Assembly: GCA_036401375.1 (NCBI GenBank)
Contig: DASWVB010000002.1
Coordinates: 248,001-312,000 of the forward strand
Source: DASWUZ01 sp036401375
GTDB lineage: Bacteria > Acidobacteriota > Terriglobia > Terriglobales > Acidobacteriaceae
Length of the DNA: 64,000 bases
Direction of reading: 5' to 3'
Shown: piece after piece, positions 8,978-18,155 of the stretch
Numbering within the stretch: position 1 is the first letter of the stretch
Layout: each line of letters begins with the position of its first letter
The notes under the pieces: model-generated
What the model was told of the DNA's origin: nothing
What the model saw: only the letters and a program-made list of their open reading frames with translations
The model's database searches: none
Position numbers and translations under genes: made by a program

Positions 8978-9718
8978 CTAGCGGAGACCGCCGCTCGCGT
9001 TGATGAGTTCCCCAGTCAGCCACTTGGCCTCTTCAGAAGCTAAGAAGACAACGATGGATGCAATGTCGTCTGGGTGCGCAGCGCGACCAAGCGGCACTTG
9101 TTTGATGAGCCCTTCCGCGAAGTCGGAACCGACGTAGCTTCCTGTTCCTTCAGTAATGGTGAAGCCAGGATTCACCGAATTGATCCGAATATTTTTTGGT
9201 CCGAGTTCCTTCGCCAACACCCCCGTGACGCTATCGAGGGCTGCCTTTGTCGCTGTATACACCGTAGTAGACTCGGATCGCATCAGCGGCGCGGTCGAAC
9301 CAATGTTGACGATGCTGGCACCCGCTTTGAGGTGTTTGACGGCCGCTTTCGTGACGAGCAGAGGACCAAGCACATTGATGTTAAAGCTCTTGTGAAAGGC
9401 TTCTTCCGTGATCTCATCGAGCGGTGCGAACTCGTAAATGCCCGAATTGTTGACCACGATATCGAGTTGACCATAGTTGGAGAGAGCTGCGTTGACCAGA
9501 CTTTCTGCATCGGCAGCTTTCGAAACGTCCGCACGCACTGCAACGGCTTTACCACCTGCGGCGGCAATGTCTGAAACCACCTTTTCGGCGCCTTCTTTGC
9601 TACTCGAATAGTTCACAACAACGGACGCTCCAGCTGCGGCCAGCGCTTTCGCGATACCCGCACCAATGCCCTTGGATGCCCCCGTCACGATTGCTACCTT
9701 ACCGGTCAGTTTGCTCAT
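8978..9718 (-). CDS. Short-chain dehydrogenase/reductase (SDR), FabG-like
   Basis: A 246-residue classical SDR with the full set of marks: TGASKGIGAGIA for cofactor binding, NNSG, the Ser in VNIGSTAPL, the YTATKAA catalytic Tyr/Lys, and a C-terminal LTGELINASGGLR. The charged and Ser-rich loop after the second strand (NYSSSKEGAEKV) suggests NADPH rather than NADH. It could be annotated as a 3-oxoacyl-ACP reductase, but it stands alone with efflux and detoxification genes, so a xenobiotic carbonyl substrate is more likely. It converges on the MFS gene and is transcribed from a region holding a CTTCC-N5-TGAAG dyad at 9794, about 75 bp before its start. Confidence 0.9.
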   Translation of the reverse strand: MSKLTGKVAIVTGASKGIGAGIAKALAAAGASVVVNYSSSKEGAEKVVSDIAAAGGKAVAVRADVSKAADAESLVNAALSNYGQLDIVVNNSGIYEFAPLDEITEEAFHKSFNINVLGPLLVTKAAVKHLKAGASIVNIGSTAPLMRSESTTVYTATKAALDSVTGVLAKELGPKNIRINSVNPGFTITEGTGSYVGSDFAEGLIKQVPLGRAAHPDDIASIVVFLASEEAKWLTGELINASGGLR

Positions 9719-9793
9719 CTTTCTACCTCATGTGTTCGAGTTGGTCGTGCCAAATTGTTGAGGCGCGTGATGTCGCGTCGATCATCAGTATAC

Positions 9794-9808
9794 CTTCCAT
9801 TTATGAAG
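9794..9808. promoter_or_regulatory. Operator dyad upstream of the minus-strand SDR
   Basis: CTTCC (9794-9798) ATTTA TGAAG (9804-9808) matches the shared dyad with one changed base. On the minus strand a weak TTGCAA lies 21 bp before it, close to the spacing seen at the best sites. Confidence 0.5.
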
Positions 9809-10013
9809 CGACAAAGAAGTATTTTGCAATAAAGAGTTGACATTTTCAAATCGTCGCCTACGGCGGGTCCGCCTTCCCTGATGCAAACAGGAACCATGAA
9901 TCACCTTATCGCCAACAAATATAGGTATACGACGCTCAAATCATGGTCTCATGCCGCACAACGGATGAGGCAGCGGACGCCATAGCCTTGGTTTCACCAA
10001 CAACAATAATTGA

Positions 10014-10028
10014 CTTCACAATATGAAG
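10014..10028. promoter_or_regulatory. Upstream member of a tandem operator pair before the RND operon
   Basis: CTTCA (10014-10018) CAATA TGAAG (10024-10028). Its centre lies exactly 40 bp from the second dyad at 10054-10068, about four helical turns, so a regulator could bind both on one face of the DNA. Confidence 0.65.
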
Positions 10029-10033
10029 CAGCT

Positions 10034-10068
10034 TGACATTACCGTCACGTACGCTTCAATATGTGAAG
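10034..10068 (+). promoter_or_regulatory. Promoter with embedded operator for the RND efflux operon
   Basis: TTGACA (10034-10039), then 17 bp, then CAATAT (10057-10062) as the -10 box. The dyad CTTCA (10054-10058) ATATG TGAAG (10064-10068) covers the -10 box, so a bound regulator would block polymerase. The -35 to dyad offset of 20 bp is the same as at 19982, 24934 and 36069. Confidence 0.7.
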
Positions 10069-10131
10069 TGAGTCAAGAGCCTTCGGAACTACTCGCATAA
10101 ATCAACCACAGCAAGAGATGAAAGGGAGCCC

Positions 10132-11388
10132 ATGAGGCAACAAGGAGAGATTTCTCTGATTCGCGCACCCCAAAGGTCATTCCGCCTTGGCGGCAGCGCC
10201 GCTGTCCTGCTGGCGGTAATGCTTGGTGCCTCCGGGTGCGAGCGCAAAGATACAATTCCCGGCGCTGCGCCTTTGCCAGTCTCCACAGTAACGGCTCAAT
10301 CGGTCGACGTATCGCTTGGGGGTGAATGGGTTGGAACACTCGATGGAGACGTCAACGCTCAGATTCAACCGCAGGTGGGCGGGTATCTGGTTCGTCAGCT
10401 CTATCGCGAGGGTTCTGTTGTTCAGAAAGGGCAGGTTCTGTTTCAGATCGACCCGCGCCCGTTCCAAGCGCTCCTGGATCAAGCGCAGGGACAGGTGGAT
10501 CAAGCGAAAGGCAGCTTGGGACAGGCCGAAGCACAGCTCGGGCTCGCGAAGATCAATGTAAACCGGGACACGCCTTTGGTTGACGAACGTGCGATCGCGC
10601 AGAGCCAACTCGACACTGAGAAGCAACAGGCGGCACAGCAGGAAGCGAATGTCCGAACAGCGCAAGCATCGATCTCAGCCGCCCAGGCAGTCGTAGAGAG
10701 TGCAAGGTTGAACCTCGGATTCACCCAGGTTCGATCGCTCATCTCAGGCGTCGCCGGGAGAGCTACGACTCAAATCGGAAACCTCGTGAATCCGCAGTCG
10801 GTGTTGACGTCCGTATCGCAGATGGACCCAATCAAGGTCTACTTCTCGGTTTCAGACGGAGAGTACCTTGCTCTAATTAAACAGGTCACCGGCGGCGGAA
10901 ACGACTTCCTGAAAAGCGCCTCGGCCGTTCCGCTCTCTCTCAAATTGGCGGACGGATCGCGGTTTTCGCACCCTGGGAGAATCGTCTATGTAGATCGCCA
11001 AATGAACCAGCAGACGGGGGCGATTCAGATCGCTGCCGTCTTTCCCAATCCGGGCAATATGCTGCGTCCAGGCCAGTTTGGACGGGTGTCGGCGAATACC
11101 CAGATTCGGCGCAACGCAATCGTCGTGCCGCAGGTAGCCATCGTTGACCTGCAAGGGCAAAAGCAGGTTTACACCGTGGGCGCCGATAACAAAGTGCATG
11201 TCGTCAATGTCTCTGTCGGACCCGAAACGGGCCCAAATATTGTGATTCTTCAGGGGCTGCAGGCAGGCACGCGCGTCGTCACGGACAACCTACAGAAGCT
11301 GAGCGAGGGAGCGACAGTCGCTTCGCACGCTGAATCAGCAACTACTCCGATTGCCTCGGCGCACAGCGGCGCGAACGGAGATCTCTAA
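10132..11388 (+). CDS. RND efflux periplasmic adaptor lipoprotein (AcrA/MexA type)
   Basis: A 418-residue membrane fusion protein that would link the inner-membrane RND pump to an outer-membrane channel. The N-terminus has a hydrophobic stretch ending in a lipobox (LGASGC), so it is probably lipid-anchored in the inner membrane. Next come a barrel/lipoyl part (VGGYLVRQLYREGSVVQKGQVLFQIDPRPF), an Ala/Gln-rich alpha-hairpin (about 120-200) and the returning lipoyl half (LGFTQVRSLISGVAGR). It is first in a three-gene operon. Its stop overlaps the RND start (TAATG), and an AAGGGAG ribosome site precedes the ATG. Regulation is likely through the two dyads at 10014 and 10054. Confidence 0.93.
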   Translation: MRQQGEISLIRAPQRSFRLGGSAAVLLAVMLGASGCERKDTIPGAAPLPVSTVTAQSVDVSLGGEWVGTLDGDVNAQIQPQVGGYLVRQLYREGSVVQKGQVLFQIDPRPFQALLDQAQGQVDQAKGSLGQAEAQLGLAKINVNRDTPLVDERAIAQSQLDTEKQQAAQQEANVRTAQASISAAQAVVESARLNLGFTQVRSLISGVAGRATTQIGNLVNPQSVLTSVSQMDPIKVYFSVSDGEYLALIKQVTGGGNDFLKSASAVPLSLKLADGSRFSHPGRIVYVDRQMNQQTGAIQIAAVFPNPGNMLRPGQFGRVSANTQIRRNAIVVPQVAIVDLQGQKQVYTVGADNKVHVVNVSVGPETGPNIVILQGLQAGTRVVTDNLQKLSEGATVASHAESATTPIASAHSGANGDL

Positions 11389-14300
11389 TGTCAAGATTCT
11401 TCATCCGTCGTCCTATCGTCGCGATCGTGATCGCCATCATTACTGTTGTCCTGGGCGTGGTGTCAATGCTGACGCTGCCCACGGCTCAGTTTCCCGACAT
11501 CGCCCCACCCGAAATTCAAGTGGAAGCGAACTATGCCGGTGCCAACGCAAAGGCGCTTTTGCAGTCCGTGTCCACACCGTTGGAACAGCGTATCAACGGC
11601 GTCGACAACATGCTGTACATGTATTCGTTGAATGCCAACAATGGCCAAGCTCAAATCTTTGTCGACTTCGATGTCAAGACGAACCCTGATACCGATCAGA
11701 CACTGACCCAGCTACGCGTCGATCAGGCGCAGGCACAACTGCCCCCTCAGGCTACCGTGGGCGGTATCACTGTTCAGAAGTCGCTCACATCCCCGATGAT
11801 GCTCGTGGCGCTATCCTCTCCCGAGGGGAAATACGACGCGAAGTTTTTGGCGAACTACGCGACGATCAATCTTCAAGACGAGATCACCCGTGTCCCGGGC
11901 GTGGCGCGCGTTCAGGTCTTCGGTGGCCCCTATGCTTTGCGGATTTGGGTGAAACCGGATCAACTCGCTAAGCTCGGCGTCACCGCACCAGAAATCATCG
12001 CAGCTCTTCAAACGCAGAACGCCGTGAATCCTGCTGGACAGGTCGGTGGTGCTCCGTCTCCGAAAGGGCAGAAGTTTACCTACACCGTCCAGACCGAAGG
12101 CCGCCTTGTTACACCGGAAGAATTTGCGCATGTGGTAATTCGCGCTAACCCGGACGGTTCGGTACTTCATCTGGGAGATGTAGCACGAATCGAACTCGGC
12201 GAACAGTTCTATACGCAGAGCAGCCGCTACAACAAAGCGCCTGCAGGCGTATTTGGCGTCTACCAACTACCTGGCGCAAACGCTGTCGAAACTGCCAAGC
12301 TAGTAACCAAACGTCTGGCCGAATTGTCCGCCAGCTTCCCCGCAGGTTTGAAATATGACGTGCCGCTCGATACCACCAAGGCGGTGACGGCGGGCATTCA
12401 CGAAATCATCATCACGCTGATCGAAGCCTTGGGCTTGGTAGTGATTGTCGTCTTTGTCTTTCTGCAGGGCTGGCGGGCCACTCTGATTCCGCTCCTTGCC
12501 GTCCCAGTGTCACTTCTCGGAACTTTCATCATTTTTCCGTTGCTGGGGTTTTCGATCAATACGCTTTCACTCTTCGGCCTGGTGCTGGCGATCGGTCTGG
12601 TCGTGGATGACGCGATCATCGTGGTTGAAGCGGTAGAGCACCATATCGACGAGGGATTGAGTCCAGAGGACGCCACCATAAAGGCAATGGAGGAGGTGTC
12701 GGGACCGGTAATCGGCATCGCCCTCATTCTTGCAGCCGTTTTCATTCCTACGGCAGCGATACCCGGAATTACCGGTCGCCTGTATCAGCAGTTCGCGATC
12801 ACGATTGCGATCTCCGTCCTGATCTCAGCATTCAATGCTCTTACCTTGAGCCCGGCTCTTGCCGCGCTTCTTCTCAGACCGAAAGACAAAGAAGCGAGAC
12901 GTGGACCATTGGGTTGGTTCTTTGGGATATTCAACAAGTTCTTTAATCGTGCGACTGAAAACTACATTTCGACCTCGACCGTTCTAGTGCATAAAGCTGG
13001 TTTCTCCGTGCTTGCTCTTATTGGCGTAGGCGTAGTCGCTATTCTCTTGGGAAGCCATTTGCCAACCGGCTTCATCCCGACAGAAGATCAGGGCTACGCC
13101 TTTGTCGCGATGCAGCTTCCGGATGCCGCTTCTCTGGAGCGAACCGATGAAGCAGATCTGAAGATCTCAGACGCGCTCTTGAAGACACCGGGGGTGCGCG
13201 GAGTTGTTCAGGTCAATGGATTCAGTTTGCTCACGCAGACTCAGGGGACGAACACCGCCTTCTTCTTCGTCTCACTGAAGGACTGGGGTTTGCGTAAATC
13301 GAAGCAGGAGAAGTTTGAAGCCATTCAAGCCAGCTTAGCGAAACAACTGGCCGGAAACCCAGATGGAATTGCGTTCAGCTTTCCGCCACCTTCCATTCCG
13401 GGCGTCGGAACATCCGGCGGTGTCACTTTCATTCTTCAGGATCGATCTGGCAAAGATGATCCGTCATTCCTAACGGCGAATCTCGGAACGTATCTGAAGG
13501 CTCTGAAGTCCCGGCCGGAGATCGCTGCGGCCATTCCTTCCTATCAGCCAGCAGTGCCGGAACTCTATGCCGCCGTAGACAAGGACAAGGTCGCAGAGCA
13601 GCAGGTGCAGTTGTCGGATGTCTACGCCACCATGCAAACGTTCATGGGCGGTTATTTAGTCAACTACTTCAATCGCTTTGGACGGCAGTGGCAGACCTAC
13701 GTAGAGGCGGAAGACACTGCGAGAAGCAATATCGACAACATCGGACAGTTTTATGTGCGAAGTGCGAATGGCAGCCAAGTTCCGCTTGCGTCACTTGTCA
13801 ATGTCAAGAAGATCAATGGTCCTGAATTTATCCTCCGGTTCAACGAATACAACGCTGTGCAAATCAGCATCGTGGGAGCACCTGGCAAGAGTTCTGGGCA
13901 GGTGATGAAGGCACTTGAGGAGACTTTCCACCAGAGCATGCCTGTAGGGATGGGCTTCGATTATTCCGGTATGTCCTACCAGGAACATAAGGCCGCACAA
14001 GGGCTACCGGCTTGGGTGGTGTTTGCACTCTCCCTTCTCTTCGTCTTCTTGATCCTAGCGGCTCTCTACGAGAGTTGGTCTCTGCCTTTTAGCGTGCTTC
14101 TGAGTACGCCAGTAGCGATTCTGGGCGCCTATATCGCCCTATCCTTTCGAGGGCTTGAGAACGATGTCTTTGCGACCATCGGCCTGGTCATGTTGATTGG
14201 TCTCTCCGCCAAGAACGCTATCCTCATCGTTGAATTCGCGAAGACAAATTATGAGAACGGACAATGCATCGCCGATGCCGCCCTTAACGCAGCACGCTTG

Positions 14301-14606
14301 CGACTTCGACCGATCATCATGACCGCGTTTGCGTTCATCTTCGGTTGCCTGCCTCTTTGGACCGCCGAAGGAGCTGGTTCAGTATCGCGTCGAATTCTTG
14401 GGACCGTTGTGATCGGCGGTATGGCACTCTCGACCATTCTTGGCGTTCTCTTGATTCCGGCGAGCTTCGCCTTCGTCGAGTATGTCTCTCGCCGGTACGG
14501 GAGAGGTGGCAAAACAACAACCATGGATTCAAGGCCCGACTTTGGGCCGGCTGTCGCTGCCCGCGTGGACTGCGTAGAGCCGGCGTGGGCTACGAAGGGA
14601 GATTAG
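11388..14606 (+). CDS. RND multidrug efflux permease, HAE1 family (AcrB/MexB-like)
   Basis: At 1072 residues it has the normal length for a hydrophobe/amphiphile RND pump, a proton-driven inner-membrane trimer that exports drugs or other small molecules. It begins MSRFFIRRPIVAIVIAIITVV (shortened here: FFIRRPI and first helix). It has two large periplasmic loops and 12 membrane segments. The proton-relay aspartates are visible in helix 4 (GLVVDDAIIVVEAVEHH), and the second-half repeat has LIGLSAKNAILIVEFAK. Start overlap with the adaptor and the following outer-membrane factor make a complete tripartite pump. No truncation or frameshift is seen. The exact substrates cannot be told; the neighbours suggest toxic organic compounds. 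Confidence 0.96.
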   Translation: MSRFFIRRPIVAIVIAIITVVLGVVSMLTLPTAQFPDIAPPEIQVEANYAGANAKALLQSVSTPLEQRINGVDNMLYMYSLNANNGQAQIFVDFDVKTNPDTDQTLTQLRVDQAQAQLPPQATVGGITVQKSLTSPMMLVALSSPEGKYDAKFLANYATINLQDEITRVPGVARVQVFGGPYALRIWVKPDQLAKLGVTAPEIIAALQTQNAVNPAGQVGGAPSPKGQKFTYTVQTEGRLVTPEEFAHVVIRANPDGSVLHLGDVARIELGEQFYTQSSRYNKAPAGVFGVYQLPGANAVETAKLVTKRLAELSASFPAGLKYDVPLDTTKAVTAGIHEIIITLIEALGLVVIVVFVFLQGWRATLIPLLAVPVSLLGTFIIFPLLGFSINTLSLFGLVLAIGLVVDDAIIVVEAVEHHIDEGLSPEDATIKAMEEVSGPVIGIALILAAVFIPTAAIPGITGRLYQQFAITIAISVLISAFNALTLSPALAALLLRPKDKEARRGPLGWFFGIFNKFFNRATENYISTSTVLVHKAGFSVLALIGVGVVAILLGSHLPTGFIPTEDQGYAFVAMQLPDAASLERTDEADLKISDALLKTPGVRGVVQVNGFSLLTQTQGTNTAFFFVSLKDWGLRKSKQEKFEAIQASLAKQLAGNPDGIAFSFPPPSIPGVGTSGGVTFILQDRSGKDDPSFLTANLGTYLKALKSRPEIAAAIPSYQPAVPELYAAVDKDKVAEQQVQLSDVYATMQTFMGGYLVNYFNRFGRQWQTYVEAEDTARSNIDNIGQFYVRSANGSQVPLASLVNVKKINGPEFILRFNEYNAVQISIVGAPGKSSGQVMKALEETFHQSMPVGMGFDYSGMSYQEHKAAQGLPAWVVFALSLLFVFLILAALYESWSLPFSVLLSTPVAILGAYIALSFRGLENDVFATIGLVMLIGLSAKNAILIVEFAKTNYENGQCIADAALNAARLRLRPIIMTAFAFIFGCLPLWTAEGAGSVSRRILGTVVIGGMALSTILGVLLIPASFAFVEYVSRRYGRGGKTTTMDSRPDFGPAVAARVDCVEPAWATKGD

Positions 14607-14608
14607 GC

Positions 14609-16021
14609 ATGAAGAAATTGTCGGTCTACAGTTCGTGCGTGACCGCTTCGGCGGGCCTTTTGTTGATCGTCGGCTGCACCGTCGGGCCGAAGTACACCCG
14701 CCCCCAAGTTCCAGCGCCCCCAGCGTTTCGCGGTGCGGATGAGGCCCCTGTCGTGAGCGATCCGAAGGACTCGATCGGTGACCAGCAGTGGAGTGTCGTC
14801 TTTCGTGAACCCGAACTGCAAGAGCTCATTCGTGCGGCTATCTTAAACAACTTCGACACTCGGATCGCCGCGCAACGGGTGCTTGAGTCCGAAGCGCAAG
14901 TGAGCATCACACGATCGCAGCAGTTCCCCCAATTGACCATCGGTGGCCTCGGTGCCGGCGCTGCACTCCCGGCTTCCGTCGGTCAAAGCCTGGGCAACCC
15001 TTTCGTGTTGGGCAGCCTCTCCGCCACCGCATCATGGACGCCTGATTTTTGGGGGCTCTACCGGAAGCAAACCGAAGCCGCACGTGACCAGCTTTTGGCC
15101 CAACAATGGGCGCAACGTGCGGTGCGCCTGGGGCTGGTGCAACAGGTAGCTACAGTCTATTTTCAGCTGCGCGCGCTGGATCGCCAACTGGAGATAGCTC
15201 ATTCCACTTTGGCAACCCGACAGGATTCACTAAAACTCACTCAAACATTGGAGAGACGAGGTGCAGCGCCTCTTGCTGACGTTCGCCAAGCGGAACAACT
15301 CCTCTATACGGCTACTTCCGTCATTCCACAGATCGAGGAGCAGATCCAGCGAAGCGAGAACGCGATGCGCCTTCTCCTGGGACAAACACCAGGACCGGTG
15401 GCTCATACCGATCCCAGTGCTCTCGTACCCCCACCCGAAAACCCTCCAATGGGCTTACCGTCTCAACTCCTTGAGCGCCGACCGGATATTCAGCGGGCCG
15501 AAGCGCAGCTCAAGGCGGCCAATGCGCAAGTGGGAGTTGCACGGGCGCAGTTCTTTCCGCAGGTCACTATTACCGGCTCGGCGGGGTTCGGGGGCGATCA
15601 GATCTCCAACCTCTTCAATCAAAGTGGAAAGACGATCTATGGCCTCGGCTCCGTAACCCAGGCGATCTTTGAGGGCGGAAGGTTGCGTGGCCAGTACGAC
15701 CTTACAAAGCGGGAAAAAGATGAAATGATCCTGAGCTACCAGAAGACGATTACGGTAGCGTTCCGAGATGTCTCGGATGCCCTCATCTCCGCAAACAAGA
15801 GAAGAGCGACGAGAGAACAACAGGAACTATTAGTTGCGTCCGCGAAGGATGCTACCCGCCTCGCGCGTATTCGCTACGGGGCAGGTTCAGCCAGTTACCT
15901 GGAAGTGCTCACCACAGATTCGAACCTATTTTCAGCTCAGCTGACCTTCGTGACCGCACAGCAGAATGAAGCTCTCAGTCTAGTTCAACTTTATTCCGCA
16001 TTGGGCGGAGGATGGCAATAG
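14609..16021 (+). CDS. Outer-membrane efflux channel lipoprotein (NodT/OprM family)
   Basis: The 470-residue protein starts at the ATG at 14609, two bases after the RND stop and behind AAGGGAG. The in-frame extension upstream is inside the RND gene and was rejected. The signal peptide ends in a lipobox (LLIVGC), and TVGPKYTRP is the hallmark start of NodT-type factors. Two related halves follow with long Ala/Gln helices that form the TolC-like periplasmic tunnel (WTPDFWGLYRKQTEAARDQL; LLERRPDIQRAEAQLKAANA). It completes the tripartite pump with the two genes before it, and the ECF sigma gene follows 50 bp later. Confidence 0.95.
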   Translation: MKKLSVYSSCVTASAGLLLIVGCTVGPKYTRPQVPAPPAFRGADEAPVVSDPKDSIGDQQWSVVFREPELQELIRAAILNNFDTRIAAQRVLESEAQVSITRSQQFPQLTIGGLGAGAALPASVGQSLGNPFVLGSLSATASWTPDFWGLYRKQTEAARDQLLAQQWAQRAVRLGLVQQVATVYFQLRALDRQLEIAHSTLATRQDSLKLTQTLERRGAAPLADVRQAEQLLYTATSVIPQIEEQIQRSENAMRLLLGQTPGPVAHTDPSALVPPPENPPMGLPSQLLERRPDIQRAEAQLKAANAQVGVARAQFFPQVTITGSAGFGGDQISNLFNQSGKTIYGLGSVTQAIFEGGRLRGQYDLTKREKDEMILSYQKTITVAFRDVSDALISANKRRATREQQELLVASAKDATRLARIRYGAGSASYLEVLTTDSNLFSAQLTFVTAQQNEALSLVQLYSALGGGWQ

Positions 16022-16070
16022 AGGGGGTCGAGTGAAGTTCACTTCTTGATTAATAAAGAAGAGGAGATTC

Positions 16071-16796
16071 ATGAACTTACAGAACGATGGAAAGGATCTA
16101 ACGGATGACGAATTGGTTGCGTTCGCGAAGAGTGGACTCGACACCGCTTACGTTGAACTCTGCGCCCGCCATAAGAAGATGGCCTTCTCAGTGATACATC
16201 GCATCACGAAAAATTGGGAAGACTCGGAAGATGCGCTTCAGGACTCTTTACTAAAGGTTCATATGCATCTGGGGGGCTTTGATGGACGCTCGAAGTTCTC
16301 GACGTGGTTCACGCGTATAGCAATCAACACGGCGTTGATGTCGATCCGTAGAAAGAAAGCACACCCCACAGAATCACTCGATGATCTCACAACTCATGAC
16401 GGTCTTGAATATCGTAGCTTCGCTTGTCCGTCGCCAAGTCCAGAAAGCCAAGTCGCAGCGATGCAAATGTCATTTCAGCTGAAGCAAGCCATTGACCGCC
16501 TGCCGCCCAGTTTGCGAGACGTGACTACGATACGACAATCGGAGGATGTTTCTGTCGCGGAGGTTGCAGCAATTGCCGGCATCTCGCTGGCCGCAGCGAA
16601 ATCTCGTCTTCTGAGAGGGCGTGCCAAGCTGTCAGCAACAATTCAGGGCAGCGGACGGGGGGGGCGCGCATTTCTTACTTCCATTAGCACTCTTACGCCT
16701 GAACGCCGATATCGACTGAAGTTAAACGCAGGACCACTGAAAGGACATCATCGTGGGAAAATTGGATGGCAAGGTAGCACTGATTACGGGCGGTAA
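16071..16796 (+). CDS. ECF-type RNA polymerase sigma factor with an odd C-terminal tail
   Basis: Region 2 (about 25-95: AYVELCARHKKMAFSVIHRI, WEDSEDALQDSLLKVHMHL, FDGRSKFSTWFTRIAINTAL) and region 4 (about 140-185: LPPSLRDVTTIRQSEDVSVAEVAAIAGISLAAAKSRLLRGRAKL) are intact, so the core is a typical ECF sigma factor that would redirect RNA polymerase. After region 4 comes an unusual basic tail of about 45 residues which overlaps the start of the next SDR gene by 44 bp. The tail begins at a run of eight G (16657-16664). One more G would end the protein at a TAG at 16685 with a normal length. No anti-sigma gene is adjacent. It may be the last gene of the RND operon or have its own promoter near the AGTGAA-G-TTCACT palindrome at 16031. 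Confidence 0.88.
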   Translation: MNLQNDGKDLTDDELVAFAKSGLDTAYVELCARHKKMAFSVIHRITKNWEDSEDALQDSLLKVHMHLGGFDGRSKFSTWFTRIAINTALMSIRRKKAHPTESLDDLTTHDGLEYRSFACPSPSPESQVAAMQMSFQLKQAIDRLPPSLRDVTTIRQSEDVSVAEVAAIAGISLAAAKSRLLRGRAKLSATIQGSGRGGRAFLTSISTLTPERRYRLKLNAGPLKGHHRGKIGWQGSTDYGR

Positions 16797-17502
16797 CAGC
16801 GGAATCGGGTTGGCAACGGCGAAGCTCTTTGTTGCAGAAGGAGCACGCGTGTACATAACCGGGCGCAGGCAAGAGAAGTTGGACGCCGCAACTAAAGAAA
16901 TTGGTCAAGGAGCAACCGGCGTGCAAGGTGATGTTGCGAGCCTGCCTGACCTAGATCGATTGTTCGACCAGATTGGGCGTGAAGAAGGAAAACTCGATGT
17001 CGTGTTTGCAAATGCTGGCGCGATGGAGTTCGCGGCCATCGACCAGGTAAGGGAAGACCATTTCGATCGTATGTTCGACGGCAACGTCAAGGGCCTGCTC
17101 TTCAGCGTGAGTAAAGCACTTCCATTGATGCCTAACGGAGCCACCATTATTCTCAATGGCTCAGTCGTGGGCAGTAAAGGCTTCCCAGCGAACAGCGTTT
17201 ACTCAGCAACCAAGGCTGCAGTTCGCTCCTTTGCTCGTACCTGGACCACCGATCTCAAGGAGCGGCAGATTCGAGTGAACGTCGTCAGTCCTGGGCCCAT
17301 TGACACGGAAGGAATGCGCGAACTCCTTGGGCCTGGCGAATCTGGGCAGCAAATGAAGGCCAGCTTCGCACAGATGGTTCCGCTCGGGCGTATGGGAGCA
17401 GATCTTGAGATTGCGAAGGCGGTCCTCTTTCTCGCTGGCGATGACAGTAGCTTCGTGACTGGCATCGAATTGTTCGTCGATGGCGGATTGGCGCAAGTCT
17501 AA
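16753..17502 (+). CDS. Short-chain dehydrogenase/reductase (SDR)
   Basis: A 249-residue SDR starting at a GTG (16753) with AAAGGA upstream. It has TGGNSGIG for cofactor binding, an acidic-free TGRRQEKLD segment after the second strand (the two Arg favour NADPH), NAGAM, the Ser in LNGSVVGSKG, YSATKAAV with the catalytic Tyr and Lys, and VTGIELFVDGGLAQV at the end. It is one of three SDRs in the island. Its start lies within the odd tail of the sigma factor gene, so the two are translated in overlapping frames or the sigma frame is shifted. The substrate is unknown. Confidence 0.9.
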   Translation: MGKLDGKVALITGGNSGIGLATAKLFVAEGARVYITGRRQEKLDAATKEIGQGATGVQGDVASLPDLDRLFDQIGREEGKLDVVFANAGAMEFAAIDQVREDHFDRMFDGNVKGLLFSVSKALPLMPNGATIILNGSVVGSKGFPANSVYSATKAAVRSFARTWTTDLKERQIRVNVVSPGPIDTEGMRELLGPGESGQQMKASFAQMVPLGRMGADLEIAKAVLFLAGDDSSFVTGIELFVDGGLAQV

Positions 17503-17681
17503 GAAGAGCGGACTCTGGGGTAGAGCCCGCATTGACTAGTTATGTCAGCTTGCTCTCCTAAGGAATGCCTGCAGGCAGGTACAGCCATTGGGTTTTGAAG
17601 TCATGCCTTCGCGTCGGCCAGCAAACTGATCGCGGAGGACAACTAGTTGTGCGTCTACGAGCGCCCGACGGAACACGGCCT

Positions 17682-18137
17682 TTAATCACGGGACGTTTCG
17701 GCCGCCGCCTTCATCGCTTGCGCGGCGTTTTTGAAACGTAGTGACACGCGCTCGAACTCGCTCGTGCGCCGAGCCGCATCCATTGGGGCCTGGTCGTAGA
17801 CAAGGGTGTAGGAGAGCCTGCAACTTTCGGAGTTCAACGGAGAGAGTTCGAGGCAGCCGTGATACGAAAAGCCGGCCATCGGCCCGCGTACCTGGGCATA
17901 GCTGTAGGAGTGACTACTCGAACCCACCATCACTTCGAGAATCGCATCACCGACCAGTCTGACACTCCCCAACTGGCCGATACCAGAGACTAGCTTCGAG
18001 AAGACGTTGAGAAAGCGGCCAGCATCTGCAAAGTCGCCGATCTCGCGCCAAGCTTCGTCGATGGGACGGTTGACTGCTACGGAGCAAGCGACGATCGCGA
18101 AGTCCGTCGGGCTGTTGTTGGTTGGGACGTCAATCAT
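17682..18137 (-). CDS. SRPBCC-family protein (polyketide cyclase/Bet v 1-like fold)
   Basis: A 151-residue protein of the SRPBCC superfamily, small cup-shaped domains that bind hydrophobic ligands. The pattern VACSVAVNRPIDEAWREIGDFADAGRFL (first strand and the two short helices), the run of strands to about residue 120 and the long C-terminal helix (RVSLRFKNAAQAMKAAAET) are typical. It starts 18 bp after the MFS exporter gene ends, in the same direction, so it is the second gene of that operon. It may bind or process the exported compound; that is inference. The ATG has a GAGGAG ribosome site. Confidence 0.75.
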   Translation of the reverse strand: MIDVPTNNSPTDFAIVACSVAVNRPIDEAWREIGDFADAGRFLNVFSKLVSGIGQLGSVRLVGDAILEVMVGSSSHSYSYAQVRGPMAGFSYHGCLELSPLNSESCRLSYTLVYDQAPMDAARRTSEFERVSLRFKNAAQAMKAAAETSRD

Positions 18138-18155
18138 GGATACAACTCCTCTGGT

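Noticed and set aside
16031..16043. Palindrome AGTGAA-G-TTCACT before the sigma factor gene as a member of the regulon
   Set aside because: The half-sites have the opposite order and spacing to CTTCA-N5-TGAAG, so it is not the same site.
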